From: Comamonadaceae bacterium | GTDB taxonomy: Bacteria > Pseudomonadota > Gammaproteobacteria > Burkholderiales > Burkholderiaceae_C | Direction: 5' to 3' | Assembly (NCBI GenBank): GCA_947455145.1 | Contig: CANGME010000002.1 | Span: 186,001-250,000 of the forward strand | Length of the DNA: 64,000 bases | Part shown: piece by piece, positions 37,572 through 44,861 of the stretch | Layout: every line of letters begins with the position of its first letter | How positions within the stretch are numbered: position 1 is the first letter of the stretch | The notes under the pieces: generated by a model | What the model was told of the DNA's origin: nothing | Database searches by the model: none | Seen by the model: the letters and a program-made list of their open reading frames with translations, nothing else | Translations under genes and position numbers: made by a program

Positions 37572-39047
37572 TCAATGATGAAGCAACGAAAAGTCGATAA
37601 ACCCGCGCTCCACATTGGTGGTCTCTAGCTTGACGCGAACTTTCTCCCCAACGTCCAACTCGGGAACGCGTCCCATGAGCATGCCCTCGGCAGGCGGGTT
37701 GAAGATCCGAACCCAGGTGCCGCTCGCGTTGCGACCCGTCACCAGAGCATCAAACTGCTGCCCCAGCATGGATTGAAGCAGCAGCGCCGCCTCGGACTTG
37801 CGTACCTGGCGCTCCACCTTCTGCGCTGCATCTTCCTGCCGGGTACAGTGGGCCGCGAGCGACTCCAGCTCCGCCACGCTATAGGGCATGCGCACTCCCG
37901 CCAGCAGGCCCTTGATCATCCGCAGGGTGATCAAGTCCGGGTAGCGCCGGTTCGGCGCCGTAGAGTGCGTGTAGTCGCGCACAGCCAGACCAAAATGGCC
38001 GATCCGCGCCCCTTCTGGGTGCTCGACCACGTACTCACCCGAGCCCATCAGCTTGATGATGACGAGCGAGAGATCAGGAAATCGCAAGGGGTCGGCCTTG
38101 CGCCGTTTGGCAAGAAAAGCGGCCAGCGCCAGCGAGTCGGGCTCAGACGGCAGTGACTCCCCATACTTTTTGGCCACGTCCACGATGCGCAACCACCGCT
38201 CTGGGGAGCGCACCACCCGCCGCAAAGACGCACCGCCATGGCGGGACAGGAAGTGCGCTGTAGAGGTATTGGCGGCAATCATCAACTCCTCGATCAACTG
38301 CCGCGCCCGATTTTGTACCTGCAGCTGGATGCCGACCACCCGATCGCCGTCAAACACGGCCTTGGGCTGAAACGTTTCAAAGTCGAGCGACCCCTCGGTT
38401 TGCCGCCGCGCACGCAAGCGCTGTGCCACGACATCTTGCAGCCGAATCTGCGCGTCCAAACCAGGCACCGCCCGCGCGGCTTCTGGCAGCGGGCCTTCAC
38501 CCACAATCCATGCCGATACCGCGTCATAAGCCAGCTTGGCCTTATTGCGCACTTTTCCCCGCTGAACAGAAGCATGCGTGATGCTGCCATCCAGCGCAAC
38601 CTCAATCCCCGTCACAAATGCCAGTCGATCTTCGTCAGGATTGAGCGATGTCAGGTCGGTGGACAATCGCTCAGGCAGCATTGGGAACACCCGTGCTGCG
38701 GTATAGACGGACGTGGTGTTGATGCGGGCATGTTCGTCAATGGCCGAGCCCTTCTTAACCAGCGCGTCCACATCAGCCACGGCAATGAACAACCTGACGG
38801 CCCCATCAGCCAGCGCTTCGCATGCGGTCAATTGGTCCAAGTCAAGCGAATCATCATTGTCGATGGAGCACCAGAGCAACGCCGTTAAGTCTTGTACGCG
38901 AGGGTCGTCATCGATGCCGGGGCCAGTCATCTTGTCCAGCTCCTGGAAGACACGGCCTGGGAATTCAGGCTCCAGCCCCCGTTCAACCATCGCTTGCGAA
39001 GCGATACGAATGAGATCGGCCCGAGAGTGGTGGTGTGCTGAGTTCAT
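37572..39047 (-). CDS. RNB-domain exoribonuclease (RNase II-like)
   Basis: 491 aa. The RNB catalytic domain starts at about residue 50 (SIDNDDSLDLDQLT carries the catalytic aspartates) and runs to about 390 (HFGLAVRDYTHSTAPNRRYPDL with the product-proximal arginine). A short S1-like segment closes the protein (VGEKVRVKLETTNVERGFIDF). The N-terminal cold-shock domains of E. coli RNase II are missing, so this is the short class seen in many Betaproteobacteria. Monocistronic. Confidence 0.92.
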   Translation of the reverse strand: MNSAHHHSRADLIRIASQAMVERGLEPEFPGRVFQELDKMTGPGIDDDPRVQDLTALLWCSIDNDDSLDLDQLTACEALADGAVRLFIAVADVDALVKKGSAIDEHARINTTSVYTAARVFPMLPERLSTDLTSLNPDEDRLAFVTGIEVALDGSITHASVQRGKVRNKAKLAYDAVSAWIVGEGPLPEAARAVPGLDAQIRLQDVVAQRLRARRQTEGSLDFETFQPKAVFDGDRVVGIQLQVQNRARQLIEELMIAANTSTAHFLSRHGGASLRRVVRSPERWLRIVDVAKKYGESLPSEPDSLALAAFLAKRRKADPLRFPDLSLVIIKLMGSGEYVVEHPEGARIGHFGLAVRDYTHSTAPNRRYPDLITLRMIKGLLAGVRMPYSVAELESLAAHCTRQEDAAQKVERQVRKSEAALLLQSMLGQQFDALVTGRNASGTWVRIFNPPAEGMLMGRVPELDVGEKVRVKLETTNVERGFIDFSLLHH

Positions 39048-39191
39048 GGGTTAATGTATTCCATCGCTACTCTCTTGCACGTGACAAATTCGTGTCATGG
39101 CGACGAGTGCGAACCACCTGCTTTTGTAGCTTCGCCACTCGGGCGTGGTTGGCACGGCAGGCCAACGGTAGTACCCTTCTCCTACCTGGTG

Positions 39192-39422
39192 CTATCTACC
39201 TGCACGCTGAATCACCGGGTCTGCGCGCTGCTCCAGCTCGGAGCGCCAGAAAGTTACGTGCTCAAGCTTAAGCGACGCGTCATCAGTGAGCAGGTGTCGT
39301 GCAAGCATGCTTAACTCAAACGCGCTCTTAGTGTCCGTGTGGTTTCGAAGCCTTTTGGCTAATTGAATAGCCAAATCTTGTGGCAGCCACAGAGTAGATT
39401 GAAAAGATAGTCTATTGAGCAA
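39192..39422 (-). pseudogene. Possible gene remnant, unknown function
   Basis: A 76-codon frame from a TTG with protein-like composition: STLWLPQDLAIQLAKRLRNH followed by FELSMLARHLLTDD. The frame stays open about 13 codons upstream (GGEVVPREQRHL) but has no good start or ribosome-binding site. The amphipathic pattern could be part of a helix-turn-helix or phage/plasmid protein. I do not recognise the family. It may be a decayed fragment or chance. Confidence 0.3.
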
Positions 39423-39505
39423 ATGACGCTGCTCACGAGGGACGACTTCACCGCCATCTTGCGCTCAACCACCCACCAAGCCCGCCAACGTACCGAGTGG
39501 CTGAG

Positions 39506-39650
39506 GAGGGGCGTAGCGGCCATTCGCGCTTGCTACAAGTTTTTAAACGCCTTTACGGTCGTAACGACAACAGTGTCGCGTGCTGCATGACATCCTGCGC
39601 GAGCGTGCCGCGTAGAACAGCCTCGGACGCTCGGTGCGTCTGGTCACCAA
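39506..39650 (+). repeat. Dispersed intergenic repeat, copy C
   Basis: Starts GGAGGGGCGTAGCGGCCATT followed by CGCGCTTGCTACAAG, and ends CATCCTGCGCGAGCGTGCCG then CGTAGAACAGCCTCGGACGC. The ends match copies A and B near 14.7-15.1 kb; the centre has diverged. It shows the element exists outside the inverted pair. Confidence 0.8.
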
Positions 39651-39719
39651 GGCAGCGCGACATTGGCCCCGCATCACCAGCAGTGAGAAAGATTCAAACC
39701 GTGCAGTGACAATCAACCC

Positions 39720-40769
39720 ATGACCCCCACAACAACATCCCCACGCCACCCGTTTGAAACCCTCACCCCCGACCTCGTCATGGACGCCCTGGCCAGTGTG
39801 GGCTTGTACTGCGACGGGCGGCTGTTGGCCCTGAGCTCGTATGAAAACCGGGTTTACCAAATGGTACTGGAAGACGGGCAAAAAGTGGTGGCCAAGTTCT
39901 ACCGCCCCGATCGATGGAGCAATGCGCAGATCGAAGAAGAGCACGCCTTTGCGCTCGAACTCATGGCGGCAGAAATTCCGATGATTGGGCCGCTGATCTT
40001 GCAGGAGCGCACGCTGCATCACTTCGGCGGCTTTGCGTTCTCGGTCAGCCCGCAGCGTGGTGGCCGCCCGCCGGAACTGGATGACGATGAAGTGCTGGAG
40101 TGGATTGGCCGCTTTCTGGCGCGCATCCACACCGTGGGCGCGGTCAAGCCCTTCGTCAGCCGCCCGGCCTTGAACCTTCACACCTTTGCGCAGGAGCCTA
40201 TGGAATGGCTTCTGGCACATGACAAAGTACCACTGGATGTCCAGTCACTATGGCAAAAGACCTGCCAGGACGCTATTGATTCAATCGCTGCTTGCGCACA
40301 CTTTGACAGGGCTACAGGCACATTCGACTCTAAAAACTCAAGCGTCAAGCAAATCCGCCTGCATGGCGACTGCCACCCCGGCAACATCTTGTGGACACCG
40401 GCTGATGCCCCCAGCAGCGCAGGCCCCGGCCCGCATTTTGTGGACCTGGACGACGCGCGCACTGGCCCAGCGGTGCAAGACTTTTGGATGCTGCTCAGCG
40501 GCGACCGCAGCCAACGCACGCGCCAGCTCAGCTGCTTGGTGGATGGTTACGAGCAATTCCGCTCTTTTGACCGGCGCGAGCTGGCCCTGATCGAGCCGCT
40601 GCGCACCCTGCGCCTAATCCACTACAGCGCCTGGCTGGCCCGCCGCTGGGAAGACCCCACCTTCCCCATCAACTTCCCCTGGTTTGGCAGCAGCGACTAC
40701 TGGAAGGGCCAGGTGCAAATGCTGCAAGACCAGATCGAGGCCATGCAGGAAGAACCTCTAATGGTGTGA
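39720..40769 (+). CDS. srkA: Stress-response serine/threonine kinase SrkA (YihE/RdoA)
   Basis: 349 aa kinase of the choline/aminoglycoside-kinase fold. VYQMVLEDGQKVVAKFYRP holds the ATP-binding lysine; HGDCHPGNILW is the catalytic loop and HFVDLDDARTGP the metal-binding aspartate. SrkA counters MazEF-linked death and envelope stress in E. coli. Residues about 185-200 (DSIAACAHFDRATGTF) are encoded by a stretch resembling a short mosaic repeat (40272-40320), lying in a region that varies in length in the family, so it may be an in-frame insertion. Confidence 0.93.
   Translation: MTPTTTSPRHPFETLTPDLVMDALASVGLYCDGRLLALSSYENRVYQMVLEDGQKVVAKFYRPDRWSNAQIEEEHAFALELMAAEIPMIGPLILQERTLHHFGGFAFSVSPQRGGRPPELDDDEVLEWIGRFLARIHTVGAVKPFVSRPALNLHTFAQEPMEWLLAHDKVPLDVQSLWQKTCQDAIDSIAACAHFDRATGTFDSKNSSVKQIRLHGDCHPGNILWTPADAPSSAGPGPHFVDLDDARTGPAVQDFWMLLSGDRSQRTRQLSCLVDGYEQFRSFDRRELALIEPLRTLRLIHYSAWLARRWEDPTFPINFPWFGSSDYWKGQVQMLQDQIEAMQEEPLMV
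40272..40320. repeat. Short mosaic repeat inside srkA
   Basis: GCTATTGATTCAATCGCTGC, TTGCGCAC and GGGCTACAGGCA resemble a short element that I recall from intergenic and coding sites in Comamonadaceae; GCTGCTTGCGC is shared with the reverse complement of 31753-31793. It stays in frame with srkA. Assignment rests on recall plus these partial matches. Confidence 0.45.
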
Positions 40770-40884
40770 GTGCCTATGAGGGATTGTCCCGGTGCGTTTC
40801 GCTCTGCCCAGTGCTAGCATACAAGTTACTTCATTTCCGCCTTTGCGGTCATGAAAGTTTTGTTTAACTGATTTGGAGAAAAAT

Positions 40885-41856
40885 ATGAAACACCGCATTG
40901 CACTTTGGGCCACTTTTAGCCTGCTCAGCGCTTTTGGCGTCACCTCTGCACTGGCCCAGGCCTACCCGAGCAAACCCGTCAAAATCATCGTGCCTTTTGC
41001 GGCAGGTGGCCCGGCCGACAACTATGCACGTTTCATGGCTTTGCGCTTGGCCGATTCTATGGGTCAACCGTTTGTAGTGGAGAACAAGCCCGGTGCGGGC
41101 TCGGTCATCGGCACGGACGCGGCGGCCAAGTCGCCCGCCGATGGCTACACGCTTTTGATGATGTCTAACACGCAAACCGTTAACGAAACCCTGGTGCCGA
41201 ACAAGCCATTTCAACTGATGCGCGATTTTGTGGCGGTTGCTCCGGTTAACTATTCTGACTTGGTGTTGGTGGCCCACCCTTCATTGGCAGCCAATGACAT
41301 CAAGAGCCTCATCAAGCTGGCCAAAGACAAGCCAGGCAAGCTCAACTACGCCTCCAGCGGCACGGGTACGCCTTACCACATGGCGGGTGAGTTGTTCAAG
41401 AGCATGGCAGGGGTTTACCTCATCCACATCCCCTATAAAGGCAGTTCGGGTGCACGCACGGATGTGATCGGCGGGCAAGTTGATTTGATGTTTGACGCCG
41501 TGACCACTATGGCCGAGCAGGTGCGCTCTGGCAAAGTCAAGGCTATTGCCACCACGGGCCACAAACGCTCTGACGTGATGCCGGACGTGCCCACTTTGAA
41601 TGAGGCGGGTGTACCCGGCTACGAGGCCACCATTTGGCTGGGCCTGATGGCACCAAAGGGAACACCTAAAGCCGTTGTAGACAAGCTCAACGAAGCCGTT
41701 TCCAAAGTTGCAAGTCAACCGGACGTCAAAGCGGCTTGGAACAAGCAAGGTGCTGTGGCCATGGTGATGACGCCTGAGGTATTTGATAAATATGCACGCG
41801 ACGACATTGCCAAGTGGGCCAAAGTCATTAAATCTGCTGGTATCAAAGCCGATTAA
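40885..41856 (+). CDS. Bug-family tripartite tricarboxylate transporter receptor
   Basis: 323 aa periplasmic receptor. Signal peptide MKHRIALWATFSLLSAFG to LAQA; then YPSKPVKIIVPFAAGGPADN, PFVVENKPGAGSVIG, DGYTLLMMSNT, GTGTPYHMAGELFK and IPYKGSSGARTDVIGGQVD, a complete set of Bug motifs. Start at 40885 has GGAGA six bases upstream; an in-frame TTG four codons before was rejected. The cytosolic ModA-like gene follows 6 nt later, so the two are probably co-expressed. Confidence 0.95.
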   Translation: MKHRIALWATFSLLSAFGVTSALAQAYPSKPVKIIVPFAAGGPADNYARFMALRLADSMGQPFVVENKPGAGSVIGTDAAAKSPADGYTLLMMSNTQTVNETLVPNKPFQLMRDFVAVAPVNYSDLVLVAHPSLAANDIKSLIKLAKDKPGKLNYASSGTGTPYHMAGELFKSMAGVYLIHIPYKGSSGARTDVIGGQVDLMFDAVTTMAEQVRSGKVKAIATTGHKRSDVMPDVPTLNEAGVPGYEATIWLGLMAPKGTPKAVVDKLNEAVSKVASQPDVKAAWNKQGAVAMVMTPEVFDKYARDDIAKWAKVIKSAGIKAD

Positions 41857-41862
41857 TATTAA

Positions 41863-42558
41863 ATGAAAAACTTAAATATCCTCAGCGGCGGAGCCGCCCA
41901 GGGTCTGGTCACCCAACTCGAAGGTCAGTTTTACGCCGAAGCTGGCCGCGCTATCCATGGCACTTACGGTGCAGTCGGCATGATGCGCGACAAACTGCTG
42001 GCCGGTGAGCCTTGCGACTTGATCATCCTCACCCAAGCCTTGATTGAGCAACTGGGTGTCAGTGGACATGTGGTGGCAGACAGTGCGCGCCCGCTTGGCT
42101 TGGTTAAAACGGGGATTGCCGTAAAAACTGGCGAGGCCGCGCCCCAAGTGGACACCGCCGAAAAACTCAAAGCCGCCCTCCTTGCAGCCAAAGGCATTTA
42201 CTTCCCCGATCCGGTCAAAGCTACCGCTGGCATCCACGTCATGAACGTGTTGAAAAAGCTGGGTATAGATGGGGCTGTAGCCGACCGACTGCGTCCTTAC
42301 CCTAATGGGGCCACAGCTATGCGCGAGATGGCAGCAAGCTCCGAGTCAGCCTTGATCGGCTGCACCCAGGTCACCGAGATCATTTTTGCACCAGGTGTTG
42401 ATCTGGTAGCACGGCTGCCCAAAGAGTTTGAACTGGTTACGGTTTATACCGCCGCCATTTGCAGCCAGTCGGATCAACCCCAAGCCGCTCAAATGTTGAT
42501 TGACTTGATGACCGACCCTACATCTGCTGCTTTGCGTTTAGACGGCGGATTTGAATAA
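41863..42558 (+). CDS. ModA-like binding protein without signal peptide
   Basis: 231 aa. It starts directly with the mature fold (MKNLNILSGGAAQGLVTQLE), so no export signal is visible and the protein should stay in the cytoplasm. Family features: GEPCDLIILTQALIEQL, PYPNGATAMREMA and GCTQVTEIIF, parallel to the secreted orphan at 35.5 kb. No ABC components nearby. It may be an intracellular ligand sensor or carrier tied to the Bug receptor upstream (6 nt); no known function assigned. Related proteins are often annotated just as substrate-binding domain proteins. Confidence 0.82.
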   Translation: MKNLNILSGGAAQGLVTQLEGQFYAEAGRAIHGTYGAVGMMRDKLLAGEPCDLIILTQALIEQLGVSGHVVADSARPLGLVKTGIAVKTGEAAPQVDTAEKLKAALLAAKGIYFPDPVKATAGIHVMNVLKKLGIDGAVADRLRPYPNGATAMREMAASSESALIGCTQVTEIIFAPGVDLVARLPKEFELVTVYTAAICSQSDQPQAAQMLIDLMTDPTSAALRLDGGFE

Positions 42559-42593
42559 ACATTTTTGAGTCATCGTTTGGACGTGGGCGTTTG

Positions 42594-43877
42594 TCAACGC
42601 CCTTGTCCTGAATAAGCCAGCCCGGCAGCTACACCGCCAAATAAATCTCCCTCGACCAGCGCCGTGCCGCTAAAGGCCGCTTGCAAAGCCTGTTGGAAGG
42701 GTACCAAGGCTGATGAGCCCCCTGTTAAGTAAATTGCATCCAGCTGGCCCTTAGACAAGCCCGCACGGCGCACGCATTCATGCGCACAGGCCACGACACG
42801 GGTCAAGGGGTCATGGAGGTACTCCGCCATGCTTGACGGGCTTAGCAGGGCCTGCAAACCGGCCTCAACACGGGATAGGTCGATCTGACTGGCTTGCCCA
42901 CTCTGAGAACAGTTGATTTTGGCCTGCTCCACTTCGTTGGCCATCTGATGACCCAGGCGCTCTTGCAGCACCGTCATCAAGCGCTGGTGCAATTGTTTGT
43001 CGCTGTACTCATCCTTCAAAGCCAGTGCTTCGCGCATCGCACGCGGGCTGTAACGCCAATTGATCAAATGCCAAGTGGCCAAGTCATAAAAAATACCGCT
43101 AGGCACTTCACGTCCACGTGGACCTTGGTGGCGCAGGCCCAGCAAGGGCATGACGTGGCCCAAGTTGAGTTTTTGATCGTAATCGGTGCCCCCAATATGA
43201 ACGCCACTGGTGGCCAACACGTCGCTGGCTCGATCGGCTTGCTCTACAGCCCTTGCAACCCGGTTGGGGCCCAGTCTCACCACGGTGAAATCAGACGTTC
43301 CACCCCCAATGTCAACCACCAAGACCAGGCTCTCATGTGTGATGCGGCGTTCATAGTCCAGCGCCGCAGCTATAGGCTCTAACTGAAAACTAACGTTATT
43401 CAGACCCGCCTGATGCGCCGCTTGTCGCAGGGCTTCTTGTGCTTGCTCATCTCGGGCGGGATCATCGTCCACAAAGTGCACCGGCCGACCAATGACAACA
43501 CGCTCAGGCTCTTCCCCCAGTTGTTGAGTAGCCCGCTGTCTCAACTCCTTTAAAAAGCTGGCAATGATGTCCTGAAAATTCAAGAGTTGGCCATTCACCA
43601 ATGTTTTTTCACCCAGCAACGGGCTGCCCAATAAGCTTTTGAGTGAACGCATCAATCGTCCCTCAGTGCCTGTTAGGTAGAGCTTGATGGCATCGCGGCC
43701 AAAGTGCGTGCTGTGCTCTTCGGCATTGTAAAAAACAGCGGTAGGCAAGGTGTGAGCCTCTCCCTCCAGCGTCAAAGCTTGTGCCAAACCATCCTTGTCG
43801 GCCCAGGCCAGCGCTGAATTAGAGGTGCCGAAGTCAATTCCTAGCGTGCCGTGCTGGGTGGCAGATGAAAAATTCAT
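42594..43877 (-). CDS. Hsp70-family protein (YegD-like)
   Basis: 427 aa actin-fold ATPase. Phosphate 1 motif GIDFGTSNSALAW, phosphate 2 VVDIGGGTSDFTVVRLG and the adenosine motif AIYLTGGSSALVPF are present. There is no room for the substrate-binding domain of DnaK, so this is the short YegD class with undefined clients. It is transcribed away from the origin-like region immediately to its right, which therefore supplies its promoter. Confidence 0.9.
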   Translation of the reverse strand: MNFSSATQHGTLGIDFGTSNSALAWADKDGLAQALTLEGEAHTLPTAVFYNAEEHSTHFGRDAIKLYLTGTEGRLMRSLKSLLGSPLLGEKTLVNGQLLNFQDIIASFLKELRQRATQQLGEEPERVVIGRPVHFVDDDPARDEQAQEALRQAAHQAGLNNVSFQLEPIAAALDYERRITHESLVLVVDIGGGTSDFTVVRLGPNRVARAVEQADRASDVLATSGVHIGGTDYDQKLNLGHVMPLLGLRHQGPRGREVPSGIFYDLATWHLINWRYSPRAMREALALKDEYSDKQLHQRLMTVLQERLGHQMANEVEQAKINCSQSGQASQIDLSRVEAGLQALLSPSSMAEYLHDPLTRVVACAHECVRRAGLSKGQLDAIYLTGGSSALVPFQQALQAAFSGTALVEGDLFGGVAAGLAYSGQGR

Positions 43878-43987
43878 TCGTTATTTGCAAAAAAAAACAC
43901 TGTGACTGCGGTGGTCGGGTGATTAGGATTGTGTTGCCAGATTATTGCTGCGCTGCAATAGTTATCACTGTTCACACTGAATAAACT

Positions 43988-43996
43988 TGTGGATAA
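43988..43996 (-). promoter_or_regulatory. DnaA box 1a
   Basis: TGTGGATAA, i.e. the perfect consensus TTATCCACA on the minus strand; counterpart at 44482. Confidence 0.85.
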
Positions 43997-44155
43997 GCCG
44001 GGATAAGGCCTGTACGGCTACGCTAACTTGTTGATTTTAAATGAAAATAATAAAATGCATATTTTATAAGCAGTGCGAAGTTTGAAATTTTAAGACATCA
44101 AAATTGCCCTTGAAGGGCTTTGTGTTATCTCTTTCTTAATTTATTTATATAAAGA

Positions 44156-44170
44156 TAGTAGTAGTAGTAA
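44156..44170. promoter_or_regulatory. DnaA-trio tract, unit 1
   Basis: Four TAG plus TAA immediately right of an AT-rich stretch and 14 bp left of a DnaA box. Read from the box side this is box, GC-richer spacer, then 3'-GAT-5' trios, then AT-rich DNA: the order of the basal unwinding system described for bacterial origins. Confidence 0.78.
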
Positions 44171-44184
44171 GGCTTGTCTTCGAC

Positions 44185-44193
44185 TGTGGATAG
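44185..44193 (-). promoter_or_regulatory. DnaA box 1b next to the trio tract
   Basis: TGTGGATAG, one mismatch to consensus; oriented so that bound DnaA would face the trio tract. Confidence 0.75.
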
Positions 44194-44302
44194 AGTCATT
44201 TTCTCTTTTATTTTCAAGGACTTACATGCGATTGAAGGGTGTGTGCAGGTGTGTGTTCGTGGCTCCAGTCAAAAATGAACAACTTTAGGTTTTAAAAAAT
44301 TC

Positions 44303-44311
44303 TGTGGATAA
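44303..44311 (-). promoter_or_regulatory. DnaA box 1c
   Basis: Perfect TGTGGATAA within TTCTGTGGATAACC; counterpart at 44799. Confidence 0.85.
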
Positions 44312-44330
44312 CCTTATGGTTATTATAAAT

Positions 44331-44339
44331 TTATACACA
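44331..44339 (+). promoter_or_regulatory. DnaA box 1d
   Basis: TTATACACA, fits the relaxed consensus TTWTNCACA; faces box 1c 19 bp away. Confidence 0.75.
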
Positions 44340-44481
44340 GACTTATAAAAATCTCTTGATCCAAGTTTTTTTTCATGAAAAGCGTGAATGCTGTTTTCGC
44401 TCGTAAATTTTTGTTCGCTCTTGCCAATAATTTGATTTTTGCTGCACTGCAACAGTTGTTCCTATTTGCATTGGACAAACT

Positions 44482-44490
44482 TGTGGATAA
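44482..44490 (-). promoter_or_regulatory. DnaA box 2a
   Basis: Perfect TGTGGATAA, duplicate of box 1a, 494 bp away. Confidence 0.85.
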
Positions 44491-44651
44491 ACCGTCATAG
44501 GGACTGTACGGTTTATCTAACGTATTGATTTACATAGTAAAAAACAAAATTGCTTGTTTTATAAGCAGTAAAAATACGTCCCATAAGCATCACTTAAAAC
44601 GAATTTCTGGGATACTTTAACTATCTTTTTCTTAGTTTAATTATTTAAAGA

Positions 44652-44663
44652 TAGTAGTAGTAG
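44652..44663. promoter_or_regulatory. DnaA-trio tract, unit 2
   Basis: Four TAG followed by CAAGG, 496 bp from the tract of unit 1 and again beside an AT-rich stretch. The fifth triplet (TAA in unit 1) is changed to CAA. Confidence 0.72.
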
Positions 44664-44680
44664 CAAGGTTTATGGCTGAC

Positions 44681-44689
44681 TGTTGATAG
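44681..44689 (-). promoter_or_regulatory. Degraded DnaA box 2b
   Basis: TGTTGATAG, two mismatches to consensus, at the position of box 1b. The key trio-proximal box of unit 2 is thus weaker than that of unit 1. Confidence 0.5.
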
Positions 44690-44798
44690 TCATATTTTTT
44701 CTTTTACTTTCAAGGACTTACATACCTTTGAAAGGTGTGTGCAGATGGGTGTTCGTGCTGTCAGTCAAACAGGGACAAGTCTCAATTTCCAGAATTTC

Positions 44799-44807
44799 TG
44801 TGGATAA
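44799..44807 (-). promoter_or_regulatory. DnaA box 2c
   Basis: Perfect TGTGGATAA, duplicate of box 1c. Confidence 0.85.
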
Positions 44808-44838
44808 CTTGGTTCTTGTTAGAACTTTGCCCACAAAC

Positions 44839-44847
44839 TTATACACA
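44839..44847 (+). promoter_or_regulatory. DnaA box 2d
   Basis: TTATACACA, duplicate of box 1d; it ends only 14 bp before the stop codon of the convergent outer-membrane gene. Confidence 0.75.
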
Positions 44848-44861
44848 GAACGATAAATTTT

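Larger units (their letters stand above)
39048..39719. other. 672-bp region with gene remnant and repeat
   Basis: Between the RNB nuclease and srkA no intact gene is evident. It contains a possible remnant on the minus strand (39192-39422) and copy C of the dispersed repeat (39506-39650). Base composition is lower in GC than the flanks in its left half. The last about 70 bp hold the expected srkA promoter. Confidence 0.6.
43934..44345 (+). repeat. Origin unit 1 (tandem duplication)
   Basis: Ordered landmarks shared with unit 2: TTGCCA; GCTGCGCTGCAATAGTT; AAACTTGTGGATAAGCCG; CTGTACGG; TTTTATAAGCAGT; AT-rich AATTTATTTATATAAAGATA then four TAG; TTTTCAAGGACTTACAT; AAGGGTGTGTGCAG; TTCTGTGGATAACC; TTATACACAGA. 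Matching landmarks lie 494-508 bp apart between the units. Confidence 0.85.
44421..44850 (+). repeat. Origin unit 2 (tandem duplication)
   Basis: Same order as unit 1: TTGCCA; GCTGCACTGCAACAGTT; AAACTTGTGGATAAACCG; CTGTACGG; TTTTATAAGCAGT; AGTTTAATTATTTAAAGATA then TAG repeats; CTTTCAAGGACTTACAT; AAAGGTGTGTGCAG; TTCTGTGGATAACTT; TTATACACAGA. Conservation is in blocks at protein-binding-like sites with diverged linkers, consistent with selection on both copies. Confidence 0.85.
43878..44861. other. Putative chromosomal replication origin (oriC)
   Basis: 984 bp without genes and far richer in A+T than the rest of the window. It holds eight DnaA-box-like 9-mers, of which four are exact TGTGGATAA and two are TTATACACA, and two TAG-repeat tracts fitting the DnaA-trio element, each beside an AT-rich stretch. 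It is built of two tandem, diverged units with a spacing of about 495 bp. The neighbourhood (mnmG, rsmG, parA, parB, parS) is the classical origin neighbourhood in Betaproteobacteria such as Bordetella. dnaA itself is not in this window. Alternative: an integrated plasmid origin, but no replication initiator gene is present. Confidence 0.82.

Noticed and set aside
39054-39314. 86-codon plus-strand frame upstream of srkA
   Set aside because: No ribosome-binding site, composition unlike neighbours and no recognisable domain.
44156-44170. TAG repeat considered as a simple trinucleotide microsatellite
   Set aside because: It recurs at the same place in both origin units, beside DnaA boxes and AT-rich DNA, so a functional DnaA-trio reading is preferred.
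43878-44861. Plasmid or phage origin
   Set aside because: No replication initiator, integrase or iteron array nearby; genes around are chromosomal and include the chromosomal parAB set.
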